From Geosiphon pyriformis (taxonomy: Eukaryota; Glomeromycota; Glomeromycetes; Archaeosporales; Geosiphonaceae), in contig JAAOMT010000299.1 of assembly GCA_016748015.1 (NCBI GenBank), positions 538,180 to 602,179 of the forward strand: DNA of 64,000 nucleotides, given 5' to 3'. Positions 12,400-23,879 of this stretch are shown piece after piece. A program made the position numbers and the translations under genes. A model generated the notes under the pieces. It was given only the letters and a program-made list of their open reading frames with translations. It was not told where the DNA came from and made no database searches. The stretch's first letter is position 1. Each line of letters begins with the position of its first letter.

Positions 12400-12668
12400 A
12401 CTTCTTTTTTTTCTATATCCTAAATTTCTCAAAGAGTATTTTTTCGAAAAAGAAGTTTTTTTATTTTTATTTTTTTTATTAGTTTTTTACAATATTTTTC
12501 AAGCAAATAATCTCTTTGTAATAGATCTAGTGACTATTTCAAATGGCAATATGTTTAAAAAGAAAATATCCAAAAGAGCTCTTTATAATTTAGTTAAGAG
12601 TTTTTTCTTAAAAGAAAAAGATTTCAGTTGGCAATATTAAGCATTTTGATAATAAAAAAGATATCTCT

Positions 12669-14368
12669 TTGATCAAATCTGATGTTAGTAGTAATATATA
12701 CTTGAATATAAACAATAAATCTGATAATAGTGAAAATAGTAGTGTATTATTAGATATTAGTGATAGTTTTTTTTTTGGTTTAGCAGCAAATACTCTTAAA
12801 ATAAAAAGAATGAATACTAGTCTGGAATATAATTTCTCTATTGGCTCTATTAATTATGACATAGATGAAAATAAATGATCTTTTTCTTTTTCTCTTAATA
12901 TTTTTCTTAAAAAAAAGTGAATTAATTCAAAAATAGTAAAGATTTAAGTTAAAATAACCATTAAGAAATTTTTTGTATTAAACATCAATTTTTTAGCTAT
13001 AGAAAAGAAATTGACAACAGCAAAAATTCAGCTTATTAGAAAAAATTTTTTATTAGTCAATGATTTTAAAGAAATTACTATTCTTTCAAAATTTAAAGAG
13101 ATTATTAGATCGATATTTATATCAGAAAAAAGCATGGAAAAGACTGTATTATTGATCAAAAATAACAGAATTATTATAAACAATAATCTTAAAAACAAGA
13201 AATTTGTTTAAATTAAACCATAATTATTAAAGAGATTCTTATGAATATACCAAAAAAAATAATCATTGTAGCTCTCTTTGAGTTTGGTCAAGTAGTGTTA
13301 ATCCATTTATAATTAATTAAGCTATAACAAAAAACTGTAATGAAGTTTGTTGAATCAGTTCAAGCAGACTAATTAGCAACAAAGTAGTTATTTTTAATTA
13401 AGAAAAATTCAGAAATCATAAAACTTGAATGTTTAAAAATTAGTTCAGAATGCTTTTGTTTATTTTGTCAATAAAAACAATAGCTCATGATCTTGGTGTT
13501 TTATTGAAAAAAACTGATAAGAAAACTTGTATCATTAATTAATCATTTAAGAGTGATAATAGAGTTTATTGTACTGTGATTAAATTTGAAACAAAGAATG
13601 ATCTAAAATTTGTTTTTCACATAAAACCAATTCTGGGTGGTGTAAAACTTTTTTTGGATCAAGTTAAATATAGTTAAATATAAAAAGTATAGGTGTTTTA
13701 GACATTTGACTTTAGAGTGTAATATATCAGGTGCATTTTTTTTAAAAAATTTCTTAAAAGAACTGCTTTTGAAAAAGATCATTTTCAGCTGACCAGATTA
13801 TATGCTAAAAAAATGTTTCTATTTTCTGTTTTGCTGTCTTTGATAGCAAATTTTGAACACAAGTGATCTTATTTGCTGCTTTTTTTGGTAATATTTATTC
13901 TGGTTTTGGTTTTGAATTTCTTTTTTCTGGTTTGTTATATAGTAAAATAAATATTGTAGTCAATTAAAATAATTTTTTTATTGGTATTCACTTGGCATTT
14001 TGAAATGTCTCTTAGAGTTCTTAGTTAATCAAGTGTTAGACATTATATACAAATTAAGCAATATAAATTTGGTGCTCTTGGCATTTGCTTTCCATTTTTT
14101 TTCTTTTATTATATTTGTGTTATTAACTTCAAATTTGAATTCAGATATGATTTTGAATAGTCTACCAATGTTGTCTTTCTTATTTTCAACAGTTGCAAAA
14201 GATAGTTTTTCAGATTTGAATTTGAGTAGTTCAAAGGTTTTAATTACTAAGATTGATGGCTTAAAATCAAAGATAATTGCTCTTAAAATTTCAATTAATT
14301 CAGTTTTGAAAAGATTAAATCAGTTGTGTTTTGGTTTAGGTTTTGTGTTGTTTTCTTTATCTCAATGA
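12669..14368 (+). pseudogene. LINE-A ORF1 remnant (nucleic-acid-binding protein)
   Basis: Fragments read in broken frames and match LINE-C ORF1 (57324-59071). They include a Ser/Asp-rich N-terminal stretch (12669-12870) and a C-terminal stretch ending SLSQ just before the ORF2 start. The Cys knuckle region is too decayed to read. The final stop (14366-14368) overlaps the ORF2 ATG (14365-14367) as ATGA, the same arrangement as in LINE-C. Non-functional. Confidence 0.7.
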
Positions 14369-17028
14369 TTAAACTAGTATGGAATTTTACTACATATAAT
14401 ATTCATAATATTAATGTTCTTACCAAACAAGAAAATATTATTTGTTGGCACATAAAATTAGATAATATAGTATCTATAGTTACAAAAACAAAATTAAGGT
14501 CTAGGATTAAACCATAGATTTTAAACAAGTTTGATAATATACAGGTTTTTACATCTGATTTGAATAAAGGTTTTCTTGGTACTAAGATGGCTATCATTAT
14601 AACCAATTTTTTGGTTTAACATATTTTTAAGATAAAAAAAGTTCCTAGTTATGTTGTTTTAATACAGCTTTTTTTTAAAGACAAACTTTTAATTACAGTT
14701 TTGAGTTTGTATATTAATGTTTCAACTAAGATTAAGTTCAATTAGACTTTAAAAATCAACTTTTTTATTACTAAAGCAGTTAACTCCAGCAATTTTGTGG
14801 TCATAAGTGAGGACTTTAATAAAAATAAATCCAAAAAAAGTGTAAGTTTTAAGTTTTGTTTGGGTTTGGTTAATTCATTTGGTAAGTATCTATTGATTAA
14901 AGTCTTCACTTAGAGCAATTCAAGAAATATTGAAAAGATTATTGATTATATTTTTGTGAATAAGGACTTGTTTTCTGCTGTTGCTAATCATATAGTTGAA
15001 TTAGTATCTGATTTTTTTGATACTAATCACAAGACAGTTTTAGTAATAGTGGATTTAGATGACTTACTGAATATTTATTTGAATAGTCTGTACAAGCAAA
15101 CTAACAAAAATCACTGAAAATTCAGAATTAAAAACACAAATAACTTTAAGTGAACTAATTTTAGAGATTGTTTATTGTTTATACTCTCTTTAACAAAAGA
15201 TAAGTTAATTGACACTAATGTTAGTAACAACTTAAATGTAATATATAAAATCTTAAGAGACATAATATTAAATTTGGCAAATGTGGTGTTTTTTAAACAT
15301 TAATACAAAGAAGTAAGATGCTTTTTTAATAAACAGTTATTAAAATTTTATAGTTTAGAACTATTAGTTATTAAATTTATTAAAGCTCTAAACATTGAAA
15401 ACAAATTTCAATCCAATTATTTTTTGCAAATCTGGCTGATTACTAATTATATTAAGGCTTTAAAGGTACAAAGCTTGGTTTATGATAGTACAAAATCAAT
15501 TAACATTTTTCAATGCTTGTTAAAAATTAAGAAAGAATATCACAAATCTAAGTTGTATGAATTAAGAGTTATTAAAACCGCAGCTATTAATGCTGCAATA
15601 GAGAAAAAAATGGAAATTTTTGTTCAAATAAAAACCAAATAATTAAGAGTATACTAGAAAAATCTTTTTGCAAAGTGGTTTTGGATTATTTGGTGGTTAA
15701 TAAGAAACTGATTCTGGAATCTAATAAAGTTAAAGCCAAAGTAGATGTAATTATAAAAGGCTAAACTTGAAAACAAAAATTCACAGAATCTGTTTTTAAG
15801 ATCTGAAACAATTAATATGCTCTATTAAAATATATTGATAATTATGTTTTTTTAGATATAATAAACACTATTGACTATAAAGAGTTGATTCAAATAGTTA
15901 GAAAATTACCAAATAGGAAAACAGCTGGTCTAAGTAACATACCTAATAAGTTGTAAAAACATAATAAAGATAATATTTTAAGATGTCTGTTAAATTTATT
16001 AAATACTTGTTTGTTTTTAAATAGAGTTTCAACATTATAAAGATGTGCTTAAGTTTCAATAATATTTAAGTTATATGAATAAAAAAAGATCTTAATAAAC
16101 ACTCAACTTATTGTTTTAATAAAAACAGCAAGAAAGATTTTGTCTAAAATTCTTTTTAATAGAATTTTTTTCATCTGTAGCAAATTTGGTATATTTTGTA
16201 GAGACAATTTTTTGGTGCTAAAAGATATTTCAACACAATTTTTAATTTTAGTCATAGGCTTAGTAATTGAAAATGCTTTAGAAAAAAATAAAAAATTATG
16301 ACTGGTTTTATAGAATATATGCAAAACTTATAATTCAGTTAGTTAATATCATTTATGCAGTAGCTTGGTTAGAATTAAAATGTGTAAAAATTTCATTAAA
16401 TTTTTCAAAACCATTCACAATAGAAAAATTAATCAGATTATAACAGATTTTAGATTTTTAAATAGATATATAGTTTATAACAAACTTGACCAAGAAGAGG
16501 TTTTTTTATCTTTGTTATAAAGGATTTTTTATGATTTTTTACTCTGTAAAATTAAGAGACATGAGAGTTTATATAAATACAAAGTAAGTTTAAAATTTTT
16601 TATTAAGACTGGCAAAGTTGATTTTTTGCTATAGATGTCTTTGTAGATAATACTATCTGAGTTGAAAATTGCATAGCAATAACACAATATATTTTAAATA
16701 TTACAAGTGAGTTTTTTCTTATTAATAATATTTTAATTAATACAAATAAGACAGTTATTATTCTAATTAATCAGAAAGCTAAAGAAGCCATGCTGTTTAT
16801 TAGTGGCTCAAAAATTTTGGTGGCCAAGAAAAATGAGTCTTATAGATATTTGAAGATTTTTTTGTTAACTGTTGGCTTATTTAAGCCAAGTTTGGTCAAA
16901 GCTTATTCAGATATTAAGTTTTTTTCAAATATAATTTTAAGAAAAGCCATTATTAAGAAACAATTTTTGTATTTGGTGTCTGGTGTTTTGTAATTTATCA
17001 TAAAATACAAAATGCAGTTTAATTATAT
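14365..17028 (+). pseudogene. LINE-A ORF2 remnant (endonuclease and reverse transcriptase)
   Basis: Reads MIKLVWNFTTYNIHN and ENIICWHIKLDNIVS (14365-14480), parallel to the EEP endonuclease start of LINE-C. Later come the GDFN-type block (about 14810), a DTNHKT segment near 15020 where the endonuclease histidine is still encoded, and RT motifs (about 15890-16700). RT motif A reads stop-Asn instead of Gln-Asp (about 16313), and the catalytic FADD-type box reads FVDN (about 16630). Dozens of stops make it non-coding. It is cut by G4 at 17028. Confidence 0.75.
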
Positions 17029-17534
17029 TGTTATAATTAAAACCTACATTTCTTATTAATTATCACATGTATTAGCCACTTTATTTTTAAATAGTGATTA
17101 TTAACTTGATCATTGACCTAGTCATTGACCTAATTATTGACCACTTTTGATAGTTATATAAGTAATGAATCTCTTAACTGTAGAAAAACATGTAAGAATC
17201 AAAAAAATTAAAAAATTAAAATAACAACTTCATCTTAATTCTTCTCTTATCACTAAATTCTCTTTTTTTATTTTTAAGTATCTAAACATCTTGGGATAAA
17301 AAATTAATTGTTGGCATTTATCTATCTTTTTTTTGACTTATATAATTGTAGTATTTGAAGATTATTGAATAAAACATGACTGAAGAGTACATTTAATATC
17401 TAATATTGAATTCTAAGAGCACCAATATGAGGCATAAAATTATATCAGTGTGTAATTATTTGTTAACAATACAGACTATCTTTCTACCTTCAGATTCCCC
17501 AGTTATTTTTTGAAAAGTATAGCAACTAAAATAT
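17029..17534 (+). repeat. G4 5' LTR, first part
   Basis: Starts TGTTATAATTAAAACC and aligns with the G4 3' LTR start at 53200. It contains a short run of the 12-bp ATTGACCTGATC-type repeat (about 17108-17142). It is interrupted at 17534 by G2. The remainder of the LTR resumes at 45334 after a duplicated ATAT (17531-17534 and 45330-45333). Confidence 0.85.
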
Positions 17535-17542
17535 TGTTACGG
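17535..17542 (-). repeat. Terminal 8 bp of the G2 3' LTR, stranded by the G1 insertion
   Basis: TGTTACGG equals the outer end of the G2 LTR, whose other copy begins TGTTACAGGTTGG at 44580. The next bases of that LTR (GGTTGGAGTAAC) resume at 37596 on the far side of G1. The ACGG at 17539-17542 is repeated at 37592-37595 as the G1 target duplication. Confidence 0.8.
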
Positions 17543-18239
17543 TATTACCTGAGTAGAAAAACTGATCCAAAGTTATGAAAAATGTGACCAAAACGTGACA
17601 TAACACAGAATAATGCACAATAATGTTGGATAACGTGTTATAACGTAGGATAACATATTATAACACAGGATAACACAGAATAGTGCACAATAACGTAGGA
17701 TAATATGTTATAATGCAGGATAACACAGAATAACATATAATAATGTCAGATAATATGTTATAACATAGAATAACTAGCGATAATGTAAAAAAACGAAGCA
17801 ATAACAGAAACAACAAAGCAATAGCTAATAATAGCGAGACAATTGAAAGCAATCCTGTAATACCAAAAGAATGTATAAAAGCAAGTAGTTGTAAAAGTGA
17901 GAAAAGACAAACAGATAGATACAAACCTCTAGACAAGAATTAAATATCCATACCCCTTCATCCTTTATTATCTTCCCTATTTCATCTCCTGAAATAAACC
18001 AATTATTAAAAAGATATCAGAATCATGAATTTATGTTCTCGAACTTTGTGGAATTTACATGAATTAACCCTTGTCTCATACCTTCATTCTAGGACAGATG
18101 CTCTTAGCATAACCATCTCAAACCTATTAATGATTTGGACCAATTGCTCTTGATCATGGCGATTGATGATACTAATTTATCTTTTCTCTTTTTCTTTTTC
18201 TTTTCTTTTTTCTTTTTCTGTCTTATTTTTGTGGAGTGG
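17543..18239 (+). repeat. G1 5' LTR, first part, with internal tandem repeat and pyrimidine tract
   Basis: Aligns with the G1 3' LTR from 36508. It contains a run of GGATAACACAG / GTTATAACG-type units (about 17595-17790) and a long CTTTTTCTTTT pyrimidine tract (18181-18222), either of which could be promoter material. It is broken at GTGG (18236-18239) by G3 and resumes at 28094. Confidence 0.85.
17595..17790. repeat. Tandem repeat inside G1 5' LTR
   Basis: Degenerate units of about 11-12 bp (GGATAACACAG, AATAATGCACAATAATG, GTGTTATAACG) are organised in a longer period of roughly 58 bp. The same array is at 36565-36745 in the other LTR. The units alternate between strands, giving many short palindromes such as TAACGTGTTA. 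Confidence 0.7.
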
Positions 18240-19216
18240 TGTTACCAGAAGTTTTTGGTCTCTTTTCTTAAATGTTGTTGATGCTTGTTTGCTGTGAATT
18301 CACGTTTTCTGAATGTGGTTGAACCTCCAATAACTGAATTTATCTTCAAATTATCTCCTATAATTTGAATTGCTGGGTTTATAAGTGGAATGGCCAATTC
18401 CATGCCAGTTACTTTATGTAGTTACGTTGTAGTAAACGTCAACTCTTTCCCAGAAATTGCTTATCTGGAAGCTCACTAAAATGTATAGTTACTTTGCTGT
18501 AAAAGTCAACTCTTCTACAGAATCTTGTCTGTAGGCTACCCTAATGATTATAGTAAGAAAATAAAAAGAAAATAAAAAGATGTAAAAGAAATAGAATTCT
18601 GTCAAGGGAAACATTTTCAATTCAGGCCTGGAGTTACTAACAGTTTACTGAAATTGGTAGCAAATCAATTTCAAAACGTTAGTTGGGTTTTGAGAATTTT
18701 CCAAGTGCAATAATTTAAAGAGTTTGGTTTTTTGAATTATTTGATATTTATTTCTTTTTGTGTGTGTAGGAATGGTTCTAAGTAATAAATCTAAAGTAAG
18801 ATACATTTTCTTGAAGAGAGAAGCTTTTCTTTTATACAACTTGTCATAACACTATTCTATGAACTTGAATTTTGCTATTTTCTACAATTTTGTTGAACTA
18901 AAGATACATTTCGGCAAACTACAAGTTATTTCTGCAAACTATTAGATATTTCAGTGAACTATCAATTATTTCGGCAAATTTCTATAAATTTTGGCGAACT
19001 TTTGAATGTTACATAGTTCGGGGTAATGCATGATTAATCATTGCAATTAGGTTACATTTGTGTTATGTACAATTTGGGTTATTAATTAAATGATAATTTC
19101 GGACATTTTTGCTAATATAATAAGTGATAATTTGAAACGATAATATATGCTAATTAATAATAGGAATTATAAGATAGTTTCATGCTAAATAATATCTCTA
19201 ATTTCGTCTGGTAATA
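18240..19216 (-). repeat. G3 3' LTR
   Basis: 977 bp, bounded by TGTTACC on the left and GGTAATA (decayed GGTAACA) on the right. It matches 27128-28093 throughout. The third ORF of G3 ends inside it at 19185. Confidence 0.9.
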
Positions 19217-19862
19217 TAACCTTCTCCTTAAGACTAAGCTCTGTTGAAGTCCAAGTACTGTTTGTTATTTCCAGATAATAATCCAAAATTATTGAAGAAA
19301 TTTGGTCTGAAAATTGTTGAAATTTCAGTTTTGTGAGCTTTCCAATGTATTGAATCTTCAAAAGTTGAAAAATTGGGTTTTGTAGTATGTTTTCACAGGT
19401 GTGGAATAGGTCATAAAGTCTAAGAGCAGCTCTGAGCCTGTAGTGACTGTTTGTTGATCCAGCTGTTGTCTTGAATTCGTTGTGGAGTTGTTTCTGAATA
19501 GTTTTTTTTGTGAAGTTTGCTGTTGTAAGTTCCAGTTTCTATTTGTAAAGTGTTTTTCCAATGTAAAAATATCTATAGATTGGAGGATATTCAGTGTTTT
19601 CTTTATTGAGACACAGTTGAAGTCTTTGTTGAATTGTAGCATTTGGTGGAATACTAATTGGAATGAGCATTAGATTTTCTTTTAAAGCAAGCTTTAAAAG
19701 TTCTGGTAAGTGAATTCCAGTATAACTTCTTGTGTTCTTTTTATACGGGTAATATTTTCATGAAATTGGGGCTAAATTTGTAACTACTTCTGTTTGGGTA
19801 TAATTAATGTGGTTTCCAGTAATAGTAATAGATAATTCGGGTATTGTTTTTAAAGCTAACAT
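19185..19862 (-). pseudogene. G3 third ORF (ORF3), 225 codons, ends inside the 3' LTR
   Basis: One frame runs from an ATG at 19862 (MLALKTIPELSITITGNH) to a TAG at 19187-19185, interrupted by only two in-frame stops (near codons 35 and 108). It begins 163 nt after the pol stop and its last 32 nt lie inside the LTR (ILPDEIRDII). It has no transmembrane segment, zinc motif or catalytic signature that I recognise. G1, G2 and G4 have an ORF in the same place. An envelope role is not supported, because no hydrophobic anchor is visible. Function unknown. Confidence 0.65.
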
Positions 19863-20025
19863 TAGTTTTTGGGATAATTGTTAAATGTTTTAAGGAATAG
19901 TCATTATAAGCAATTTGAAATAAAAAAAAATTATTTTTGGTGCATGGGTTTTTATGTTATTTTTGTTTTGTTTTTGTGAGATTGTTTCTAAATTATAAGA
20001 AGATAACTATAATAATAAATTTAAA

Positions 20026-21300
20026 TTAAGTGTTCAAGTTGGAAAGCTGTTCAATGACAACTATTGGTTCTAAATTTCGGGGAATGTCTTCAGGATTGAT
20101 TAAAGAGGAATATGTACCAATTTGTGGAATTAATGGTTCAGGATTGTTTCTGGAATTATAGTGTTTCAAATAATCTCCATGTGCAACTTTTGCTAGAATT
20201 TTGTCATTAAGTCTTAGCTTGTATAATCCGTTGCCTAAAACTTCATGGATAAAGAATGGTCCATCCCATTTATTTTCAAATTTTCCATTCCATTGTTTTT
20301 CAGCCTTAGTTCTGTGTAAGAGAACTTTGTTTCCAATTTTAAATTCATTGGTGACTGGAGGCAATTTGTCATCATGCCATTTTTTTTGTTGAGCTTGGGA
20401 GTGTTCAATATAGGTGGCTGCTATTCGTCATTTTCCTTCCAATGTGCTAAGCAGAGTGTAGGCTCTTCATTGAAGCGTTTCTTGGAAATTGTTTTCATCG
20501 ATTGGTTGTGCTGGGTATGTTTCCACTGTAAAACTAATTGGTAACATTGCCGTTCTTCCGTAAGTTAAATCAAATGGTGTGTGTTTTGTGGTATCTTGTT
20601 TTAGTGTCCTATATGCTAGTAACACTGATGAAATAAAGAGATCTTATTCTTGCTCAAAATTGGTTGAAACTTTGGCTAATAATTCACACAATGTTCTGTT
20701 GAACCGTTCTACCAATCTATTTGTTTGTAGATGGTAGGGTGAAGATAATGGTCTCTTGACATTAAATTGTCCACAAATTTCCTGGATTAAATTGTTCACA
20801 AAATGTGTTCCTTGATCAGATAAAAGTTCTATTGGGCATCTATGTCTACAAATGATGTCTTCATAAATAAAGTTTGCTACTGATTTTGCATCTGCCTGTT
20901 GAATGGCTCTGGCTTCAGGCCATTTGGTGAGATAGTCTACGACTACTACAATATAGCGGTTTCCTTGGTTTGTGATAGGTAATGATCCGACTAAATCGAT
21001 ACCAACTCTATTAAAAGGCTGTCCAACTTTGATTGGGTTTAAAGGTTCTGTAGGACAAGTTCCTTCTCTTCTTTGACAACTATCACAAGATTTGACATAT
21101 TTGTAAATGTCTTTTCTCATTCGAGGCCAAAAGTAGTGTTCTTTGGGTGGTGCTGTCTTTTCCAAAGTGGGCTGATGAAGGATCTGAGTGCATGTTGTAT
21201 AATATAGTCTCTTTTTCATGTTCTTGTATTAATCTGAGTAGTTTGTCTGGGTTTTTGAAATTTCGATGATAAATAATGTTGTTTGTGTAGAAAATATTGT
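20026..21300 (-). pseudogene. G3 integrase region of pol
   Basis: Zinc-binding half CDSCQRREG (about 21075), then the D,D-35-E core: GIDLVGSLPIT (about 20990), SDQGTHFV (about 20810) and the Glu in LVERFNRTL (about 20700). The C-terminal domain follows in 20364-20026 (HRTKAEKQWNGKFENKWDGPF). Core catalytic residues are present, but stops occur near 20643 and 20390-20640. It ends with a stop at 20026 upstream of ORF3. Confidence 0.85.
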
Positions 21301-21639
21301 TTGGTTTGTTGTTTTAGTCAATGTTTTTCATTTGGAGACCAATCTGTTGAGATTGTTAATGTTTCCAAATATTGTTTGAAATCATTGTAGTTTTCCGAAT
21401 TCATTGTTTGTTGGCTCTTTTGGTTGGTTAAGTTGAGTGTTGGTTTTTGTGGTTTTTTTTTTTCTAATCTTGTCTTATTCTGGAGAGACAGTCAATATTG
21501 GTGTGGAGTTTTTCTGGTTTGTGATGTACTATGTATCAATAGTTTGCTAGAAATCCTGTCCATCGGGTTTGTTTTGTATTCAGCTGAGTATTTTTGTTCT
21601 GAAGTCATTTGAGTTCAATATTATCAGTGATAATATTGA

Positions 21640-22141
21640 ATTTTTTAGGCCTGAGATAAAGGTTGAAGTGGTGTAGGGCCCAAATTACGGCTGCTGTTTC
21701 TAGTTCTGTGGCAGGGTAGTTTTTCTCAACTGGTTTTAATGTTCTGCTAGCATAAGCAATTACTCGCTCATTTCTGTTGTCATCTAGTTGTGATAAAATG
21801 GCACCAAAGGCAGTATACGAAGCATCTGTAGCTAGTCAAAATCGGTTGCTGAAATCCGGGTAGGTGAGAATTAGGGCTGTTGTCAGTTTTTCCTTGAGAA
21901 TTTCAAAAGCTTTTTGGTGTTTGGTAGTCCATTTATATTCAACGTTTTTGGTGGTGAGTTGGTTGAGGGGTTTTGCAATTTCCGAGAATCCTTTAATAAA
22001 CTTCTGATAGTAGGATGCTAATCCTATGAATCCTCTTAGTTCTGTAGTATTTTGTGGAACTTTGAAGTTCTTAACAGCACTGATTTTTCTTGGATCTGGT
22101 TTGACTCCTTCTTTACTAACTATGTGACTAAGAAAGGCCAA
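21640..22141 (-). pseudogene. G3 RNase H region of pol
   Basis: Follows the RT thumb (SHIVSKEGVKPDPRKISAVK, about 22130-22070). Reads TDASYTAFGAILSQLDDN (about 21830-21780), with the first RNase H Asp, then YASRTLKPVEKNYPATELE (about 21750-21695) with the Glu. In-frame stops are at about 21837 and 21648. The stretch 21300-21640 is the decayed RNase H to integrase linker. Confidence 0.78.
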
Positions 22142-22159
22142 ACTTGTTTTTCCAAAATG

Positions 22160-22990
22160 GCATTTCTCAATGTTTAGTTTTAATCCTGCTCTATGTAATT
22201 ATTGAAAAACTTCTCACAGGTGAATTAAATGAAGTTCAAAAGATGGGGAATAAACATCAGTGTCATCAAGATAGACAACTACTGATTTCCAAAGGAGTCC
22301 AGCATATACAACATCCATGAGTCTTTGGAATGTTGTTGGCACATTGCATAATCCAAAGAGCATTACATTGAATTCGTAGTTTCCTCCTTGTGTTGTGAAT
22401 GCTGTTTTGGAGTGGTCCTTGGGATCTATGGCAACTTGCCAGTATCCACTTTCTAGGTCTAATGTTGAAAAGTATTTAGATTTTCCAAGAGCATCTAACA
22501 TGTCATCGATTCGCGGAAGAGGGTAAGCATCCCCAATGGTGACACTGTTGAGTTGTCAATAATCAACACAAAATCATATCTTTCCATTCTTCTTTTTAAC
22601 TAGGACCACTGATAAGGCTCATGGACTCATTGATAGTTGGATAAGCCCATTGTTAAGCATCCGTTGTACTTCTTTTCGGATAAATTGGTGGCTTTCTGGA
22701 GCAACTCAGTAGGCTTGTTGTCGCCTTGGTTTGGCATCTCCTGTATAGATTTGGTGTTGCACCAAATTGGTTCTTCCTAAGTCATTGTTGTTTTTGGCAA
22801 AAATATCGACAAAATTTGTAATTAGTTTCTTGAACTGGTTTTGTTGTTGTGGTTCAAGTTGTCCCATGTTGATTCGAGATAGTTTTTCCATAACAATATG
22901 ATAGTTTTCAGAGCTGGGGTTTGGGTTGATTTTTGATAGTGAATGTCCAATAATTTCAGAAAAATCAGGGACTGTTTGGGGTAATTCTTG
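22160..22990 (-). pseudogene. G3 reverse transcriptase region of pol
   Basis: An N-terminal linker with LVQHQIYTGDAKP (about 22770) is followed by fingers (VVLVKKKNGKIRFCVDY, about 22610-22560), RT motif A (YFSTLDLESGYWQVAID, about 22470-22420) and the catalytic box VVVYLDDTDVYS (about 22270). The catalytic Asp residues are retained. Stops interrupt it at about 22710, 22557 and 22210. Confidence 0.85.
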
Positions 22991-23727
22991 TTAAAAGATG
23001 TTACTGTGAATAATTCCAATTTCTAAGTTATTTAATAAAACTATGGGATAATTGTTGGGATTGTAAAAAGTAACTTGGACTTTCTTTGTTCCTTCTGGAA
23101 TATAAATGTTTGGGATCAAGATATTATGTTTCAAGCAGATTTGTTCGTTTAATTCAAAAATTTGTTGTGTGGTTGTTGGCTTTTCACAAATGTAAATTTC
23201 AGGGTGTTCTCCAAAGGGTAAAATGGTAATTGGTTGTAGAAGTTGTAAAATCTGGTGAGATTCTTTTTGTTCATTGAGAGCTATGTTTACTGGAACTGTG
23301 AAACGTCCAGTTGAACCAAAACCTTGTGTTCCTCTTTTGCTTTTTCCCAATTGTTCTCTTTGATTAACTAATTGTAAACCCAAAATGTTGATTAAGGGTA
23401 AATAGATAGCTTGAGCAATTTTTTCAGCATATCCAATTTTGAAAGGTTTATCAGTTTCATTTTGTAACATGACTGTGATGTCTCCTGTGTATCCAGCATC
23501 AATGATTCCTCCTCTAACATTGATTTCTTTGCTTGCCAAGGATGATCAAGAAGCAATTTGAACCATTGCTCCTGGTGGAATTTTGAGGACAATTTTTAGG
23601 TTGATTTTTGTGAGAGATTTGGGTTTGAGAGTAAAAGTATCTTTTTCTGGATATCTTAGATCATATCCAGCATCGATCTCATGGGCTTTTTCTGGTTTTA
23701 TTCCTTGTCCATTGTTGTTGAAATATT
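22991..23727 (-). pseudogene. G3 dUTPase domain, inside pol between Cys-rich module and RT
   Basis: All five dUTPase motifs occur in one frame: 1, EIDAGYDL (about 23680-23657); 2, PPGAMVQIAS-stop-SSLAS (about 23580-23535), where the stop sits at the usual Arg; 3, GGIIDAGYTGDITVMLQN (about 23510-23458); 4, EKIAQAIYLPL (about 23430-23395); 5, RGTQGFGSTG (about 23335-23306). dUTPases hydrolyse dUTP to dUMP and limit uracil in new DNA. The rest of the region, to the stop at 22991, is a less conserved linker to RT. The TGA in motif 2 is one C-to-T change from CGA (Arg). Confidence 0.85.
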
Positions 23728-23879
23728 AGAGTTGTAAAGCAGGCTGATTTTCGATAAGATAGGTGGGTGTTGTCTCAATTTCTTCTGTTGCTTCAAGTTC
23801 TCTGAATTCAATTTTGTATTCATTATTTTCGCTGGGCAAGGGAATGCTAAGAGTGTAGCATTCAGAACACTACTATTTA

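Larger units (their letters stand above)
12400..17028 (+). mobile_element. LINE-A: heavily decayed non-LTR retrotransposon, 5' part
   Basis: This segment is collinear with LINE-C (57150-63890) from the 5' leader (CAAAGAG..GAAGTTTTTT at 12430-12470, matching about 57190-57230) to the region after the RT domain. It carries very many in-frame stops and a higher AT content. The homology breaks at 17028, where the 5' LTR of G4 begins. A 3' LINE tail resumes at 53918 on the other side of G4. The LINE is therefore the host of the Gypsy nest and the oldest layer seen here. Confidence 0.8.

Noticed and set aside
17658..17936. Hydrophobic small protein on the minus strand (Leu/Cys/Ile-rich), also at 36624-36818
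   Set aside because: It is the translation of the LTR tandem repeat and has no independent support.
19185..19862. ORF3 as a retroviral envelope gene
   Set aside because: The position fits, but no signal peptide, membrane anchor or glycoprotein-like Cys pattern is visible in any of the four copies.
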